Shown here: one piece after another, positions 1 to 9,113 of the stretch
How the letters are laid out: each line of letters starts with the position of its first letter
How positions within the stretch are numbered: position 1 is the stretch's first letter
DNA from: Alcaligenaceae bacterium
GTDB taxonomy: Bacteria; Pseudomonadota; Gammaproteobacteria; Burkholderiales; Burkholderiaceae_B
NCBI GenBank assembly: GCA_013416405.1
Contig: JACCET010000004.1
Coordinates: 124,001 to 188,000, forward strand
DNA length: 64,000 bases
Direction: 5' to 3'
Position numbers and translations under genes: made by a program
Notes under the pieces: generated by a model
The model's database searches: none
Seen by the model: the letters and a program-made list of their open reading frames with translations, nothing else
What the model was told of the DNA's origin: nothing

Positions 1-1145
1 ACATGCACCCCAATATCGAAGTCCGGCTGTTCAATCCCTTTTACTGGCGAAAACTGAAACTACTGGGTTACCTGACCGACTTCAAGCATGCCAATCGGCG
101 CATGCACAATAAATCATTCACGGCTGACAATCAGGCCACCATTATTGGCGGACGCAACATCGGAGACGAATATTTCGGCGCCAGTCCCGATGCCTCGTTT
201 TCTGACCTGGACGTGCTGGCACTGGGACCAGTCGTGCAGGAGCTCTCGCATGACTTCGATCGATACTGGGCCAGCCAGTCCTCATTTCCCGCAGCGCAGG
301 TACTGCCGCCGGCGACCTCCCAGGATCTTGCCGCACTGACACTAGCAGCCAGCAATACGAAAAAATCGAAAGCGGCGACGTCGTATATGAAAGTGCTGGG
401 AGAATTGCCCACCATTCAACAGTTGATCAAGGGCGAGCTTCCCCTGGAATGGGCGCGTGCCCAAATGGTCAGCGACGATCCAGCCAAAGGCCGGGGCGAC
501 GTGCCGCCTCAGGATCTGCTGATTCGTCAGCTCGTCGACATCATCGGCGAACCCACCAGCAGCCTGAATCTTGTATCTTCGTACTTCGTCCCCACCGAAA
601 CCGGGACCCAGGCCTTGACAGCCCTGGCACGCAATGGCGTCAAGGTGCAAGTATTCACCAACTCGCTGGCAGCCACCGATGTGGCCGCAGTGCATGCCGG
701 TTATGCCAAATGGCGCAAAGACTTATTGACCGCAGGTATCAAGCTGTTTGAGATGAAGCGCTCTGAATCCAGCGCACCTCGCCCGGACTCGCGACCCGGG
801 CGCTTCGGAAGCTCAGGTTCCAGCCTGCACGCCAAAACCTTCTCAGTGGACGGCACGCACTTCTTTGTAGGCTCATACAATTTCGACCCCCGATCGGCGA
901 CGCTGAATACGGAGCTGGGCTTTATCGTTGACAGTCCCGTCCTGGCCAGGAAAATAGATGCTGCGTTCAAGACCAACATACCCAAGAGTTCATATGAAGT
1001 ACGCCTATCACCGGATGGAAGCCTGTACTGGCTGGAGTACGTCGACAACAAGCTGCAGCGCCACAACACAGAACCCGACACCACCGCGTGGCAACGCGCC
1101 AGCGTGTGGTTTGTGTCGCACCTTCCCATAGATTGGCTACTATAG
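1..1145 (+). CDS. phospholipase D family protein, ClsC/YmdC-like cardiolipin synthase (5' truncated by window edge)
   Basis: The reading frame is open to the left edge, so the N-terminus lies outside the window; the first visible ATG (base 3) is probably internal. The 380 visible residues carry both HKD active-site motifs of the phospholipase D superfamily: H35-x-K37-x4-D42 and H276-x-K278-x4-D283. The segment after the first motif (IGGRNIGDEYF) is typical of the E. coli ClsC/YmdC branch, which makes cardiolipin at the inner membrane from phosphatidylglycerol and phosphatidylethanolamine. About 100 N-terminal residues would be missing compared with ClsC. Substrate is inferred from family resemblance only. 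It reads toward the tRNA-Cys gene. Confidence 0.85.
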   Translation, partial: MHPNIEVRLFNPFYWRKLKLLGYLTDFKHANRRMHNKSFTADNQATIIGGRNIGDEYFGASPDASFSDLDVLALGPVVQELSHDFDRYWASQSSFPAAQVLPPATSQDLAALTLAASNTKKSKAATSYMKVLGELPTIQQLIKGELPLEWARAQMVSDDPAKGRGDVPPQDLLIRQLVDIIGEPTSSLNLVSSYFVPTETGTQALTALARNGVKVQVFTNSLAATDVAAVHAGYAKWRKDLLTAGIKLFEMKRSESSAPRPDSRPGRFGSSGSSLHAKTFSVDGTHFFVGSYNFDPRSATLNTELGFIVDSPVLARKIDAAFKTNIPKSSYEVRLSPDGSLYWLEYVDNKLQRHNTEPDTTAWQRASVWFVSHLPIDWLL

Positions 1146-1210
1146 CTGCAGAAATGTTATACTCTTTTGCTTTACAGATTTTGGCGCTATTATTTAGCCC
1201 AAAGTTTTAC

Positions 1211-1284
1211 GGCGCAATGGCAGAGTGGTTATGCAGCGGATTGCAAATCCGTGCACCCCAGTTCGATTCTGGGCTGCGCCTCCA
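1211..1284 (+). tRNA. tRNA-Cys (anticodon GCA)
   Basis: A 74-nt cloverleaf with an encoded 3' CCA. The anticodon stem GCGGA/TCCGT encloses loop TTGCAAA with anticodon GCA. The T arm is CCCAG-TTCGATT-CTGGG, and the acceptor pairs GGCGCA with TGCGCC, followed by the T discriminator base and CCA; the seventh acceptor position looks mismatched (A-C). A possible -10 (TATTAT, 1188-1193) with TTGCTT (1167-1172) lies upstream but the spacing is only 15 bp. Confidence 0.96.
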
Positions 1285-1340
1285 GTATTTATGCGGGTTT
1301 CAAGAGATATTTTTTCCGATGCTTCGCAGAACCACAAATC

Positions 1341-1365
1341 AGCCCGCCACCATGCGGGCTTTTTT
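1341..1365 (+). terminator. intrinsic terminator after tRNA-Cys
   Basis: Inverted repeat AGCCCGC (1341-1347) / GCGGGCT (1354-1360) with a short loop, followed by a T run. It lies 57 nt past the tRNA 3' end, on the tRNA strand. Confidence 0.85.
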
Positions 1366-1404
1366 GCGTCTGCCCGCTATACGTCCCTGGCGGCTTTTCT
1401 GCCC

Positions 1405-3333
1405 TCAACCCGCCGACGCCTCGTAGGTCCAGCTGCCTATGGTCAGCATCTCCTTGCCACCGTCCGTGGTGAAGTGCAGTTCGTACAGGTCGCGTCCGAC
1501 GTTGACGGGGATCTTGACCGTCATGCCGGCGCGGTCGTCGGCCAACGGCGCCAGCAACTGGTATTCAGGCGAGCCATTGTCGTAGCTGCTGTTGCGCACC
1601 AGGATGTAGCCCGGCAACTCGGGCAGGCTGCTCAACGTGGCATAGGGTGTTCCCATCAGAGTGGACGGAACGGTCTCTGAAGATTCGTTGGTGACGATCC
1701 AGGCCTTGCCCATTCGTGCCTGCCAGGCGGCGCCCAATGGTTCCAGCGCAAGCAGTTGCTGCCCCATGGGCAGGGTGGTCTCGTTGTAGCCGGCACCGAA
1801 CACGGAACCACGCAGCATCAAGTAACGGTAACGGTAGGGTTGTCCGTTGGCGTCGGTGCCAGACACGACCTCGAAACGGTAGCTGATGGAGGCATCGTTG
1901 CCCCACCACCAGCCGTCGCTGCGGTAGCTGTAGCTGGCGTCGCCGTTCATGGTCTGCCAAGCGCTGCCGTTCCAGGACAAGAGCGAGAAGCTGCCGTCCT
2001 GGTTGGCGGTGACGCGCAAGGGCTGGTTATAGTTGGCATAAACGCCCACGGCATCAGTCAGGTCGGGCGATGCCGCCCTGGGCGGCGCACTATGAGCGAC
2101 CAAGGGTGGCAGTGCACCTATCGAGCCTTCCTCGATCAGGGCGCGCAGCAGTACGCCTTCGGCCAGTGCGCCGGCGCGGTAGGTGTCGGCGCGTTTCGAA
2201 TCGCCCGTGTTGCCGGTGACCATCAGGGCCAACCGCTGGTCCGGCAGTACGTAGAAGTCGCTGGAAAAAAACGCGGTGCCGCCGTTCTTCTGCCAGGCCT
2301 GAACGCCCGCCGCTGCTAGGCCGGGATGCCGCACGCTGTCCCAGCCTAGCCCCCACACCCATTCGGGCGAAGGATTGATGATCAAGTTCGTGGTCTGATC
2401 TGTGCCCATCTGCGCAATGCCGTCGGCCGATACGATGCTTCGCGACTCGTAGGTGCCCCCTTCAAGGAACAGACGCGCCAGTTTCATCATGTCGCCCGGC
2501 GTGGCAGTCAGGCCTCCGGTGGCCAATGGACTGACGAACTCCTGAGCAAATTGCTGGCAGTCCGAATAAGGCAGCGCAAACAAGCCGCCTGCCGGCACAG
2601 TCGTCAGAAAGCCAGAATCGGTCATGCCCAGGGGATCCAGAACGTTGGCCTGGATGAAGGAGACATAGTCCTGCTTGGCCAGGGCCGCCACCACCCGTTC
2701 GATCATCGTAAAGCCGTCATTGCAATAGACAGCCAGCATCCCGGGCAGGTGCTTCAGATGCTGATCGGCCAATGCCGCTTCGGCGTTGAGCGCGTAGTCC
2801 GGCAGGGGCTCGAAGGTGAAGGCATTGCGCATGCTGGTGCCGGGCAGACCCGAGGAATGCGAAAGCAGCTGCCGGGTCGTGATCCACGCATGCTCGGGCG
2901 AAAGCATGGTGAAGCCGGGCAGGTAGCGCACGACCGGCACGTCCAGATCCAGCAGTCCACGGTCCCGCAGAATCATGGCGGCCAACGCTGCCAGCACCTT
3001 ACTGACTGAGCCGATGTTGAAACGTGTCTGGATGGTAGCAGCGATGTCGTCCTGTACCGAGGCGCGCCCGAAGGCCTCTTGCCAGACCACAGTGTCGTTC
3101 TTGAGCAGGGCAATCGAGACGGAGGCCACGTTATCGGGATCGCCGGCCAGGGCGCGCGCGATTTCCTTGCGGCCCCACGCTATCGTTTGCGGATAATCGG
3201 CTTGCGACAGGCCACCGTCTGAGCCGCAGCCAGGCAAGACCGCCGCCAGCATGCCGGCAGCGCCATAACCCAGAAATTGCCGCCGTCCGGAGGACGTAAG
3301 AGGAGTCGTGTTGGGGACGGACAGTATTTGCAT
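1405..3333 (-). CDS. serine hydrolase, class C beta-lactamase-like fold, Tat-type lipoprotein
   Basis: A 642-residue protein of the beta-lactamase / penicillin-binding-like family (Pfam Beta-lactamase, esterase EstB-type). The catalytic S109-V-S-K112 tetrad and the Y203-C-N205 motif are visible; residues beyond about 420 form a separate beta-rich C-terminal part. The start at 3333 is chosen because GGAG precedes it by 9 nt and it gives a clean leader: twin arginines at 17-18 (SGRRQFLG), a hydrophobic stretch, and lipobox L33-P-G-C36. It is therefore probably exported folded by Tat and lipidated at Cys36. An in-frame upstream start at 3408 would bury the signal peptide. Substrate is unknown; family members include esterases, peptidases and D-aminopeptidases. 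Its stop lies just past the tRNA terminator on the other strand. Confidence 0.85.
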   Translation of the reverse strand: MQILSVPNTTPLTSSGRRQFLGYGAAGMLAAVLPGCGSDGGLSQADYPQTIAWGRKEIARALAGDPDNVASVSIALLKNDTVVWQEAFGRASVQDDIAATIQTRFNIGSVSKVLAALAAMILRDRGLLDLDVPVVRYLPGFTMLSPEHAWITTRQLLSHSSGLPGTSMRNAFTFEPLPDYALNAEAALADQHLKHLPGMLAVYCNDGFTMIERVVAALAKQDYVSFIQANVLDPLGMTDSGFLTTVPAGGLFALPYSDCQQFAQEFVSPLATGGLTATPGDMMKLARLFLEGGTYESRSIVSADGIAQMGTDQTTNLIINPSPEWVWGLGWDSVRHPGLAAAGVQAWQKNGGTAFFSSDFYVLPDQRLALMVTGNTGDSKRADTYRAGALAEGVLLRALIEEGSIGALPPLVAHSAPPRAASPDLTDAVGVYANYNQPLRVTANQDGSFSLLSWNGSAWQTMNGDASYSYRSDGWWWGNDASISYRFEVVSGTDANGQPYRYRYLMLRGSVFGAGYNETTLPMGQQLLALEPLGAAWQARMGKAWIVTNESSETVPSTLMGTPYATLSSLPELPGYILVRNSSYDNGSPEYQLLAPLADDRAGMTVKIPVNVGRDLYELHFTTDGGKEMLTIGSWTYEASAG

Positions 3334-3526
3334 CGGCGCTACTCCGGTTGTGGGAGCTTGGTCGGTCGCATCTCCCCAAGCTAGGCATAATAGCAGCGTA
3401 TATACCATTGCGACACATTTCGCGCATGCCGCTTATCACTTGCGGCTATTAGCCCCTTCCAAAACAATCGTTCCCTTCCCTGACGGCTATACCTACAATT
3501 TCTGAGTCCCATCCAGGAACCAGACC

Positions 3527-4177
3527 ATGTCGTCGACCCTGCCCGACCTTTTTCTTGCCTCATTTGCTGAAACGCTGCTCATGACCGGTGTATCCGGCCT
3601 GTTGGGATCGGTGCTGGGCGGCGTCTTGGGCTTGTTTCTGCATCTGACGCACTATCACGTTATTTCTAGCAGCGCGGTATCACGCACCATAGGCCTGATC
3701 GTGCATGGCCTGCGCTCCATGCCTTCCATCATCATCTTGGCGGCATCGATTCCACTGACTCACATTTTGATGGGAAGCACGACCAGTCTGATCGCCATCA
3801 TCATTCCTCTGAGCATTATTGCCACCTCGTTTGTGGCGCGCTACGTAGAAACGGCCATGAATGAGGTCGATCGCCATATTGTCGAAGCCGCCCAGACTAT
3901 GGGCGCCTCATACTGGCAGATCATCTGCAAAGTTCTACTGCCCGAGGCTGCTGCCAATATCATTGCCGGACTAGGGATCACCCTGGCGAGCCTGGTCGGG
4001 TATTCGGCCCTGGCGGGCGCGATGGGCGGAGGCGGCTTGGGCGACCTGGGTATCCGCTACGGCTACGCCAACTTTTTGCCCGAAGTCATGTTGGCGTCAG
4101 TGGTCATGCTGATCGTGCTGGCAGAAACCTTCCATGTCCTGGGGCTTACACTGGCTCAACGCCTGAACCAGCGTTAG
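3527..4177 (+). CDS. metI: ABC transporter permease, MetI (D-methionine) family
   Basis: A 216-residue integral membrane protein with five or so hydrophobic segments and the binding-protein-dependent permease loop (E120-A-A, G126, L-P139) that contacts the ATPase. The overall pattern (start, loop, and GGGGLGDLGIRYGY late in the protein) matches MetI of the methionine uptake transporter MetNIQ. AGGAA sits 9 nt before the ATG. No MetN ATPase or MetQ lipoprotein gene is adjacent: the left neighbour is a divergent hydrolase and the right neighbour an unrelated unknown. It is therefore an orphan permease that would need partners encoded elsewhere; substrate is inferred. Confidence 0.82.
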   Translation: MSSTLPDLFLASFAETLLMTGVSGLLGSVLGGVLGLFLHLTHYHVISSSAVSRTIGLIVHGLRSMPSIIILAASIPLTHILMGSTTSLIAIIIPLSIIATSFVARYVETAMNEVDRHIVEAAQTMGASYWQIICKVLLPEAAANIIAGLGITLASLVGYSALAGAMGGGGLGDLGIRYGYANFLPEVMLASVVMLIVLAETFHVLGLTLAQRLNQR

Positions 4178-4256
4178 ACTATCCTGACCGGCCAGCCAAT
4201 AACGCCCGGCTCCTGCCTGGGCTGACTCGGCCTAACCCCATAGATAGTCACGAAAC

Positions 4257-4889
4257 ATGGATCAACAAGTAATAGCAGCAATGGCACGGTGGCCGGATGT
4301 ACCCGATGTATATGGCTGGCTCTCGCTTTCCGAGCGCGGGGAATGGCGCCTGCATCCACAGGGCGATGCCTTGCTTCCAGAGCACTGCGCTGCAGGGGCT
4401 GTCAGCCCGGGCGAGGCCATTACCAGCCCCACCATCGTACAGTTCATGAACCGTAATTATGCCGTCGACGGCGCTGGCCAGTGGTATTTCCAGAATGGGC
4501 CGCAAAGAGTCTACGTGCGCCTGGATGCCGCCCCTCATATCTTGCGCACAGTACGCGATGGCGCTGCAAGCCAGTTGCGTACTCATACCGGCCAGGATGT
4601 TGCCAGCATATCAGCCTGGTGGCTGGACGACACTGGCAAGCTATATGCGCTTACCGATGTGGGCCCGGCGCTGGTGTCAGGTCGCGACTTAGCTGATCTG
4701 CTGGCCCAGTTACACCTGGCCGATGGCTCCCCCCTGCTCGATGCCCTGGAGCGTGACTCGGCCGAGGGGCAATTGATTCAATGGGGCAAGCAAAACGCGG
4801 CTGCGCCACTGCGTTTTTGCGCGGCATCAGAACTTGCAAGCATACTGGGCTTTGTACCTTGCCCCGCATTGAGTAGAATCACTCCATGA
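4257..4889 (+). CDS. conserved-looking protein of unknown function preceding Nudix hydrolase
   Basis: A 210-residue soluble protein that I do not recognise. It has no signal peptide or membrane segment and is rich in aromatic and acidic residues in its first half (VYGWLSL, GQWYFQNGPQRVYVRLD). The stop overlaps the start of the Nudix gene by 4 nt (ATGA at 4886-4889), so the two are translationally coupled. A function in metabolite handling with the Nudix enzyme is possible but is only inferred from the overlap. Confidence 0.75.
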   Translation: MDQQVIAAMARWPDVPDVYGWLSLSERGEWRLHPQGDALLPEHCAAGAVSPGEAITSPTIVQFMNRNYAVDGAGQWYFQNGPQRVYVRLDAAPHILRTVRDGAASQLRTHTGQDVASISAWWLDDTGKLYALTDVGPALVSGRDLADLLAQLHLADGSPLLDALERDSAEGQLIQWGKQNAAAPLRFCAASELASILGFVPCPALSRITP

Positions 4890-5476
4890 CCTCACCTGCC
4901 CCTCCTTTTTACTTTCCGGCGCCACGCACACAGAATTTTTGCAGCCAGTGCGGCACCACAATTACGCAGCGCATCCCCCCCGATGACAACCGCACACGCG
5001 ATGTTTGCGAACATTGCGGAGCCGTTCATTATCAAAACCCGCGCAATGTCGTGGGTGTGCTGCCCGTCATGGATGACCGTATCCTGCTATGCCGTCGTGC
5101 CATCGAGCCCCGTTACGACAAATGGACCTTGCCGGCCGGATTCATGGAACTGGGTGAAACCACTGCGCAAGGGGCCATGCGCGAAACACAGGAAGAGGCC
5201 GGCGCGCAAATAGAACTGGGCCCGCTGTATACCGTGATTGATGTTCCGCATGCCGAGCAGGTGCATTTCTTTTACCTGGCAAAGGTGTTAAGCGAGGAGC
5301 TCTACCCTGGCCCCGAAAGCCTTGAGGCGGCATTTTTTCACATTGATGACATCCCCTGGGCTGAACTGGCGTTCCGCACGGTGGTCACCACCCTGGAGCA
5401 CTATATAGCCGATCTCAAGACCGGCATGTTCCCCATGCATCACTACGATATTCCCGTCCCCTTTCCCAAGCAGTAG
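4886..5476 (+). CDS. Nudix hydrolase with N-terminal zinc ribbon (NudC/ADP-ribose pyrophosphatase-like)
   Basis: A 196-residue protein. Residues 19-44 contain C19-x2-C22 and C41-x2-C44, a zinc ribbon typical of NADH pyrophosphatase-like Nudix proteins. The complete Nudix box spans residues 85-107 (G85, E92, REx2EEAGA end), providing Mg2+-binding glutamates for cleavage of nucleoside diphosphates linked to another moiety. The exact substrate (NADH, ADP-ribose, other) cannot be read from the sequence. It starts inside the 3' end of the preceding unknown gene and lies 7 nt before aat, as part of a plus-strand run through pyrD. Confidence 0.9.
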   Translation: MTSPAPPFYFPAPRTQNFCSQCGTTITQRIPPDDNRTRDVCEHCGAVHYQNPRNVVGVLPVMDDRILLCRRAIEPRYDKWTLPAGFMELGETTAQGAMRETQEEAGAQIELGPLYTVIDVPHAEQVHFFYLAKVLSEELYPGPESLEAAFFHIDDIPWAELAFRTVVTTLEHYIADLKTGMFPMHHYDIPVPFPKQ

Positions 5477-5483
5477 GTTTTTG

Positions 5484-6236
5484 ATGGCAAGCCTGACCTG
5501 GCTGGATGATTGCGCGCCTTTTCCCGATCCCGAAGCCGCCCTGCCGGAAGGATTGCTGGCCGCTGGCGCCAGCCTGACTGTCGAGCGCCTGGACCAGGCT
5601 TACCGCCGGGGCATTTTCCCCTGGTTCAACGAGGGCGACCCCATTTTGTGGTGGAGCCCGGATCCGCGCATGGTACTGGCCTGCAATGACTTCAAGCCGT
5701 CACACTCGCTGTCCAAGAAATTAAGGCAGATCGCCCGCAATGAAGGCAGCGCATCGGCCCGGATCCGCTTGAGCACCAACCTGAATTTTGCGGCGGTCAT
5801 TCGTGCCTGCGCCGAGCCGCGCGAAACGCAACATGCCACCTGGATTTCGCCTTCGATCCAGGCCGCGTACACCGCTTGGCATCACGCCGGAACCGCCCAC
5901 AGCATAGAGACCTGGATAGACGGAAAGCTGGCCGGTGGTTTGTACGGCGTTTGCCTGGGCCGGTTTTTCTTTGGAGAATCCATGTTCAGTCGTGCGACCG
6001 ATGCCAGTAAGATCGCCATGGCTTATTTGATACGCTTTCTATCAAGGCGCGGCATAAGCCATATAGACTGCCAGCAGCAAACCGGCCACCTTGCCAGTCT
6101 GGGAGCCAAACCGGTCAGCCGCAAACAGTTTATGGATTTGCTGAATCAGGCGCTGCAATATCCGGCACCGGAATGGGGTCGGGGTGAAATATGGCAGTCG
6201 GGCGAGCTTGCGTCACACAAACAGATAACGCCATAA
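5484..6236 (+). CDS. aat: leucyl/phenylalanyl-tRNA--protein transferase
   Basis: A 250-residue cytoplasmic enzyme that adds Leu or Phe from charged tRNA to N-terminal Arg or Lys, making N-degrons for ClpAP. The hallmark segment YRRGIFPWF and WWSPDPR near the N-terminus, and the later FFGESMFS and [11 protein letters not shown] motifs, identify Aat at normal length. The ATG at 5484 is preferred over the TTG directly before it. bpt follows 31 nt later, so both N-end-rule transferases are together. Confidence 0.96.
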   Translation: MASLTWLDDCAPFPDPEAALPEGLLAAGASLTVERLDQAYRRGIFPWFNEGDPILWWSPDPRMVLACNDFKPSHSLSKKLRQIARNEGSASARIRLSTNLNFAAVIRACAEPRETQHATWISPSIQAAYTAWHHAGTAHSIETWIDGKLAGGLYGVCLGRFFFGESMFSRATDASKIAMAYLIRFLSRRGISHIDCQQQTGHLASLGAKPVSRKQFMDLLNQALQYPAPEWGRGEIWQSGELASHKQITP

Positions 6237-6267
6237 TGAAACCCGTGTTGCATTACCAGGCCTTGCC

Positions 6268-6996
6268 ATGAGCCATTTGTCTGAACCGGGTTTGAAAACC
6301 CTGCAGTTTTATACGACGGCCACCTATCCGTGCAGCTATCTGCCAGGTTTCGAAGCCCGTTCGCAAGTGGCGGCGCCTACCCATCTTATTACCGCCGACA
6401 CCTATTCCCATTTAATTGAACAAGGGTTCCGGCGCAGCGGCTTGTTCACCTACCGCCCTCATTGTGACCAATGCCAGGCCTGTCTGCCCATACGGGTTGA
6501 TGTCAACGGCTTTAATGCCAGCCGCACCCAGCGCAAGACTTGGCAGCGCCACAATATGCTGATGGCCAGCGAGCAGTCCCTACACTGGAATAGCGAACAT
6601 TTCGAGCTTTATCAGCGCTACCAGTCCAGCCGGCATCCTGGCGCCGGCATGGACGAAGACAGCCGTAGTCAATATACGCAGTTTTTGCTGACCAGCCGGG
6701 TCAATTCCAAGCTCATAGAGTTCCGCCTGCCATCCGGCGAGCTGCAAATGGTGTCTATCATCGATGTGATCGATAGCGGGTTGTCGTCGGTCTATACCTT
6801 TTTTGAACCCGATGCACCCGGTAGTTTGGGCACCTATGGAATTCTGTGGCAGCTGGCGCAATGTCGCCGCTTGCAACTGCCCTGGCTATACCTGGGTTAC
6901 TGGATCCAGGAAAGCCGTAAAATGGCTTATAAATCACAATACAGGCCCTTTCAAATCCTCAGGCACGGTGTCTGGGCCCACCCCTCCACAGCCTAA
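6268..6996 (+). CDS. bpt: aspartate/glutamate leucyltransferase (bacterial Ate1-like, Bpt)
   Basis: A 242-residue protein of the arginyltransferase fold. The N-terminal C-S-Y-L-P-G block and the cysteine cluster CDQCQAC seen in the ATE family are present, as is the C-terminal [13 protein letters not shown] motif. Bacterial members transfer leucine to N-terminal Asp/Glu, generating ClpS-dependent degrons. It lies between aat and pyrD on the same strand, the usual arrangement in this bacterial order. Confidence 0.94.
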   Translation: MSHLSEPGLKTLQFYTTATYPCSYLPGFEARSQVAAPTHLITADTYSHLIEQGFRRSGLFTYRPHCDQCQACLPIRVDVNGFNASRTQRKTWQRHNMLMASEQSLHWNSEHFELYQRYQSSRHPGAGMDEDSRSQYTQFLLTSRVNSKLIEFRLPSGELQMVSIIDVIDSGLSSVYTFFEPDAPGSLGTYGILWQLAQCRRLQLPWLYLGYWIQESRKMAYKSQYRPFQILRHGVWAHPSTA

Positions 6997-7010
6997 GCCC
7001 TTCTATCTGC

Positions 7011-8051
7011 ATGTCCTTTCTATTCAATACCTACGCGCTGGCCCGTCCGGCACTTTTCTCGCTGGATGCCGAAGCCGCGCACGAGCTTACGTTGCGGTCT
7101 TTGCAAAAGGCTTACGATTGCAGCCTGACTCGTGGCTTGATGGCCTCGCAGCCCGAATTGCCCACATCGCTGATGGGACTGACCTTGCGCAATCCCGTGG
7201 GACTGGCGGCGGGCCTGGATAAAAATGGCGCCCATATCGACGCTCTGGGCAATCTCGGATTTGGCTTTGTCGAAGTCGGCACCGTGACACCGCTGGCCCA
7301 ACCTGGCAACCCCAAGCCGCGCATGTTCCGCTTGCCCCAGAAACAAGCCCTGATCAATCGCCTGGGTTTCAATAATCTCGGACTGCAAGCTTTCATTGCC
7401 AACGTGCAAAAAAGCCAATGGCGCCAGCATGGCGGAATACTCGGGTTGAATATAGGTAAGAATGCCGCAACGCCTATAGAACGGGCTGTCGACGACTACT
7501 TGCTGGGCCTCGAGGGTGTATATGCTCACGCCGACTATGTCACCGTCAATATTTCATCACCCAACACGCTGAACCTGCGCACGCTTCAAGGCCAGGACGA
7601 GCTGACACAACTATTGCAGCCTCTGCAGGAAAAGCGCAAAGCCTTGGCCGACCAGCATGGCCGCCATGTACCGATGGTTGTAAAGATCGCTCCCGACTTA
7701 AGCACCGAGCAGATCGATGTAGTTGCCGACCTGCTACCCCGCTACGATATCGACGGCGTCATCGCCACCAACACCACCTTGTCGCGCGATGCCGTTCAAG
7801 GCTTGCCGCATGCCCAGGAAGCTGGTGGCCTGTCAGGCCCACCCGCACACGCGCTGTCTTTGCAAGTTATTGCCCGCTTGCGTGAGCAATTGGGCGCAAG
7901 CTATCCCATTATTGGCGTGGGTGGCATAGTGTCGGGCCGGCAGGCACAGGAAAAGATTGCGGCGGGCGCCAATGCCATCCAGCTCTATACCGGCCTCATC
8001 TACCGAGGCCCTGCACTGATAGGCGAATGCGTACGCGCCCTGAAGCGCTAG
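7011..8051 (+). CDS. pyrD: dihydroorotate dehydrogenase (quinone), class 2
   Basis: A 346-residue class 2 DHODH that oxidises dihydroorotate to orotate in pyrimidine synthesis and passes electrons through FMN to membrane quinone. Visible family signatures are [13 protein letters not shown], the NISSPNT segment carrying the class 2 catalytic serine, and the FMN phosphate-binding end ([16 protein letters not shown]). The N-terminal helical region expected for membrane association is present. It starts 14 nt after bpt and closes the plus-strand run; a terminator follows. Confidence 0.97.
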   Translation: MSFLFNTYALARPALFSLDAEAAHELTLRSLQKAYDCSLTRGLMASQPELPTSLMGLTLRNPVGLAAGLDKNGAHIDALGNLGFGFVEVGTVTPLAQPGNPKPRMFRLPQKQALINRLGFNNLGLQAFIANVQKSQWRQHGGILGLNIGKNAATPIERAVDDYLLGLEGVYAHADYVTVNISSPNTLNLRTLQGQDELTQLLQPLQEKRKALADQHGRHVPMVVKIAPDLSTEQIDVVADLLPRYDIDGVIATNTTLSRDAVQGLPHAQEAGGLSGPPAHALSLQVIARLREQLGASYPIIGVGGIVSGRQAQEKIAAGANAIQLYTGLIYRGPALIGECVRALKR

Positions 8052-8105
8052 CGCCCGATTTTTCAATCTGCCCGACAGCACACCCGCCTGTTTCGAGCGC
8101 CCAGC

Positions 8106-8135
8106 AAAAAGCCCAGAGCATTGCCCTGGGCTTTT
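8106..8135. terminator. bidirectional terminator between pyrD and phasin gene
   Basis: AAAAAGCCCAG (8106-8116) pairs with CTGGGCTTTT (8126-8135). The A and T tracts on each side let it serve both pyrD (plus) and the phasin gene (minus). A second stem-loop, AGCTCCC/GGGAGCT (8144-8162), lies between it and the phasin stop. Confidence 0.85.
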
Positions 8136-8170
8136 CTACTGCAAGCTCCCGTAAAGGGAGCTGCTACAAC

Positions 8171-8758
8171 TTAGTTGGCAGCGCTGGCACGACGTGCGCG
8201 GGGAGCGGCCTTGTTGGCAGCTTCAGCGGCGTCGGTAGCAGCCTTGAACGTTGCCGAAGCAGCAGCGTTAATGTTGGACTCGGCAGCTTCGGACGCCTGG
8301 CGGGTAGCCTTGGCAACCGATTCGTAAGCGCTGTTTGCAGTAGCCAGCGACGACTTCAGCAAAGCAACAGCACCTTCGGAGCCGGTAGGCGCATTTTTCG
8401 AGATCTGGTCGATAGCGTCAGAAATCTGGCGTTGGCCTTGGGCAACTTGCTCTTCGGTCAGCTTGGTCAGGTCAACCTGAACACCGGAAAGGATGTCGTA
8501 GACATGCTTGCTATAAGCCAGGGCTTTTTCAGCGTTAGGCTGAACCAGACCGGACGAGAATGCCACAGCTTCCTGGGCGTCTTTCAGCTCGATGGCTTCT
8601 TGCGACTTTTGCGCTACTTCGTCGAAGGTGGCCTTGATCACTTTCAGATTCAGGTCAACCAGCTTTTCGAAGCCGCTGAAAAAAGAGCCCTGAATGGCCA
8701 GCAGGTTATCCAGAGAAGCTTTTTGATTGGCCAATACGTGTTGGGGGATCGCGCTCAT
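8171..8758 (-). CDS. phasin family protein (PHA granule-associated)
   Basis: A 195-residue, Ala-rich amphipathic helical protein matching the PhaP/phasin family: N-terminal block around 'LLAIQGSFFSGFEKLVDLNL', then coiled helices, then an Ala/Arg-rich tail (AAPRARRASAAN). Phasins coat polyhydroxyalkanoate granules and limit their size. AAGGAA lies 7-8 nt before the ATG. A strong promoter and dyads resembling PhaR sites lie upstream, so expression probably follows PHA accumulation. No PHA synthase or phaR is in this window. Confidence 0.92.
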   Translation of the reverse strand: MSAIPQHVLANQKASLDNLLAIQGSFFSGFEKLVDLNLKVIKATFDEVAQKSQEAIELKDAQEAVAFSSGLVQPNAEKALAYSKHVYDILSGVQVDLTKLTEEQVAQGQRQISDAIDQISKNAPTGSEGAVALLKSSLATANSAYESVAKATRQASEAAESNINAAASATFKAATDAAEAANKAAPRARRASAAN

Positions 8759-8866
8759 AATATTTCCTTTATAGGGCAGCCGCTACGCGGCTGCTGATAA
8801 TTGAACAGGGTTCAAACATAAAATAAAGAAGGCTAAGCAAATCACCTAACTCGTGTGAAAACCTTC

Positions 8867-8938
8867 TTGCTGCATCGCACAAATTCTATTTTACCTTGAA
8901 AAACAATCATGTCAAGAATAATTTGTTGCGTTGCAACA
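8867..8938. promoter_or_regulatory. two GC-core dyads flanking the phasin promoter, candidate PhaR operators
   Basis: Site 1 is TGTTGC-GTT-GCAACA (8924-8938), a perfect 6-bp inverted repeat directly upstream of the -35. Site 2 is TTGCTGCATCGCACAA (8867-8882), an imperfect dyad near the expected transcription start. PhaR repressors of PHA producers bind TGC/GCA-rich dyads at phaP promoters; assignment here is by position and base pattern only. Confidence 0.45.
8888..8915 (-). promoter_or_regulatory. sigma70-type promoter of the phasin gene
   Basis: On the minus strand, TTGACA (8910-8915) and TAAAAT (8888-8893) are separated by 16 bp. This gives a leader of about 120 nt before the phasin ATG. 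Confidence 0.72.
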
Positions 8939-9113
8939 TAAAATGGCATTTTGATTTTTATCTAATTTATCTGAAAAAAATTGTAGAGATAAGGGCTTAA
9001 CCTAAGCGACAAGCAACAATTTTTAACCTAGCATTCAGTGCGTTTTGTTTTGATAGCTTCCATCATCACATCAACACCTTTCCGTTTCATTACAAAGACA
9101 CCTGGAGTAAACC

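Larger units (their letters stand above)
8759..9113. other. 355-bp AT-rich divergent intergenic region (phasin / Bug receptor)
   Basis: No gene is seen. The phasin promoter and dyads occupy 8867-8938. The rest (about 8939-9100) is strongly AT-rich compared with its surroundings, with a small dyad GCTTA-ACC-TAAGC at 8995-9007. A promoter for the Bug gene must lie here but I could not pick a convincing one. Confidence 0.6.

Noticed and set aside
1165-1193. tRNA-Cys promoter TTGCTT / TATTAT
   Set aside because: 15-bp spacing and weak -35; mentioned only in the tRNA entry.
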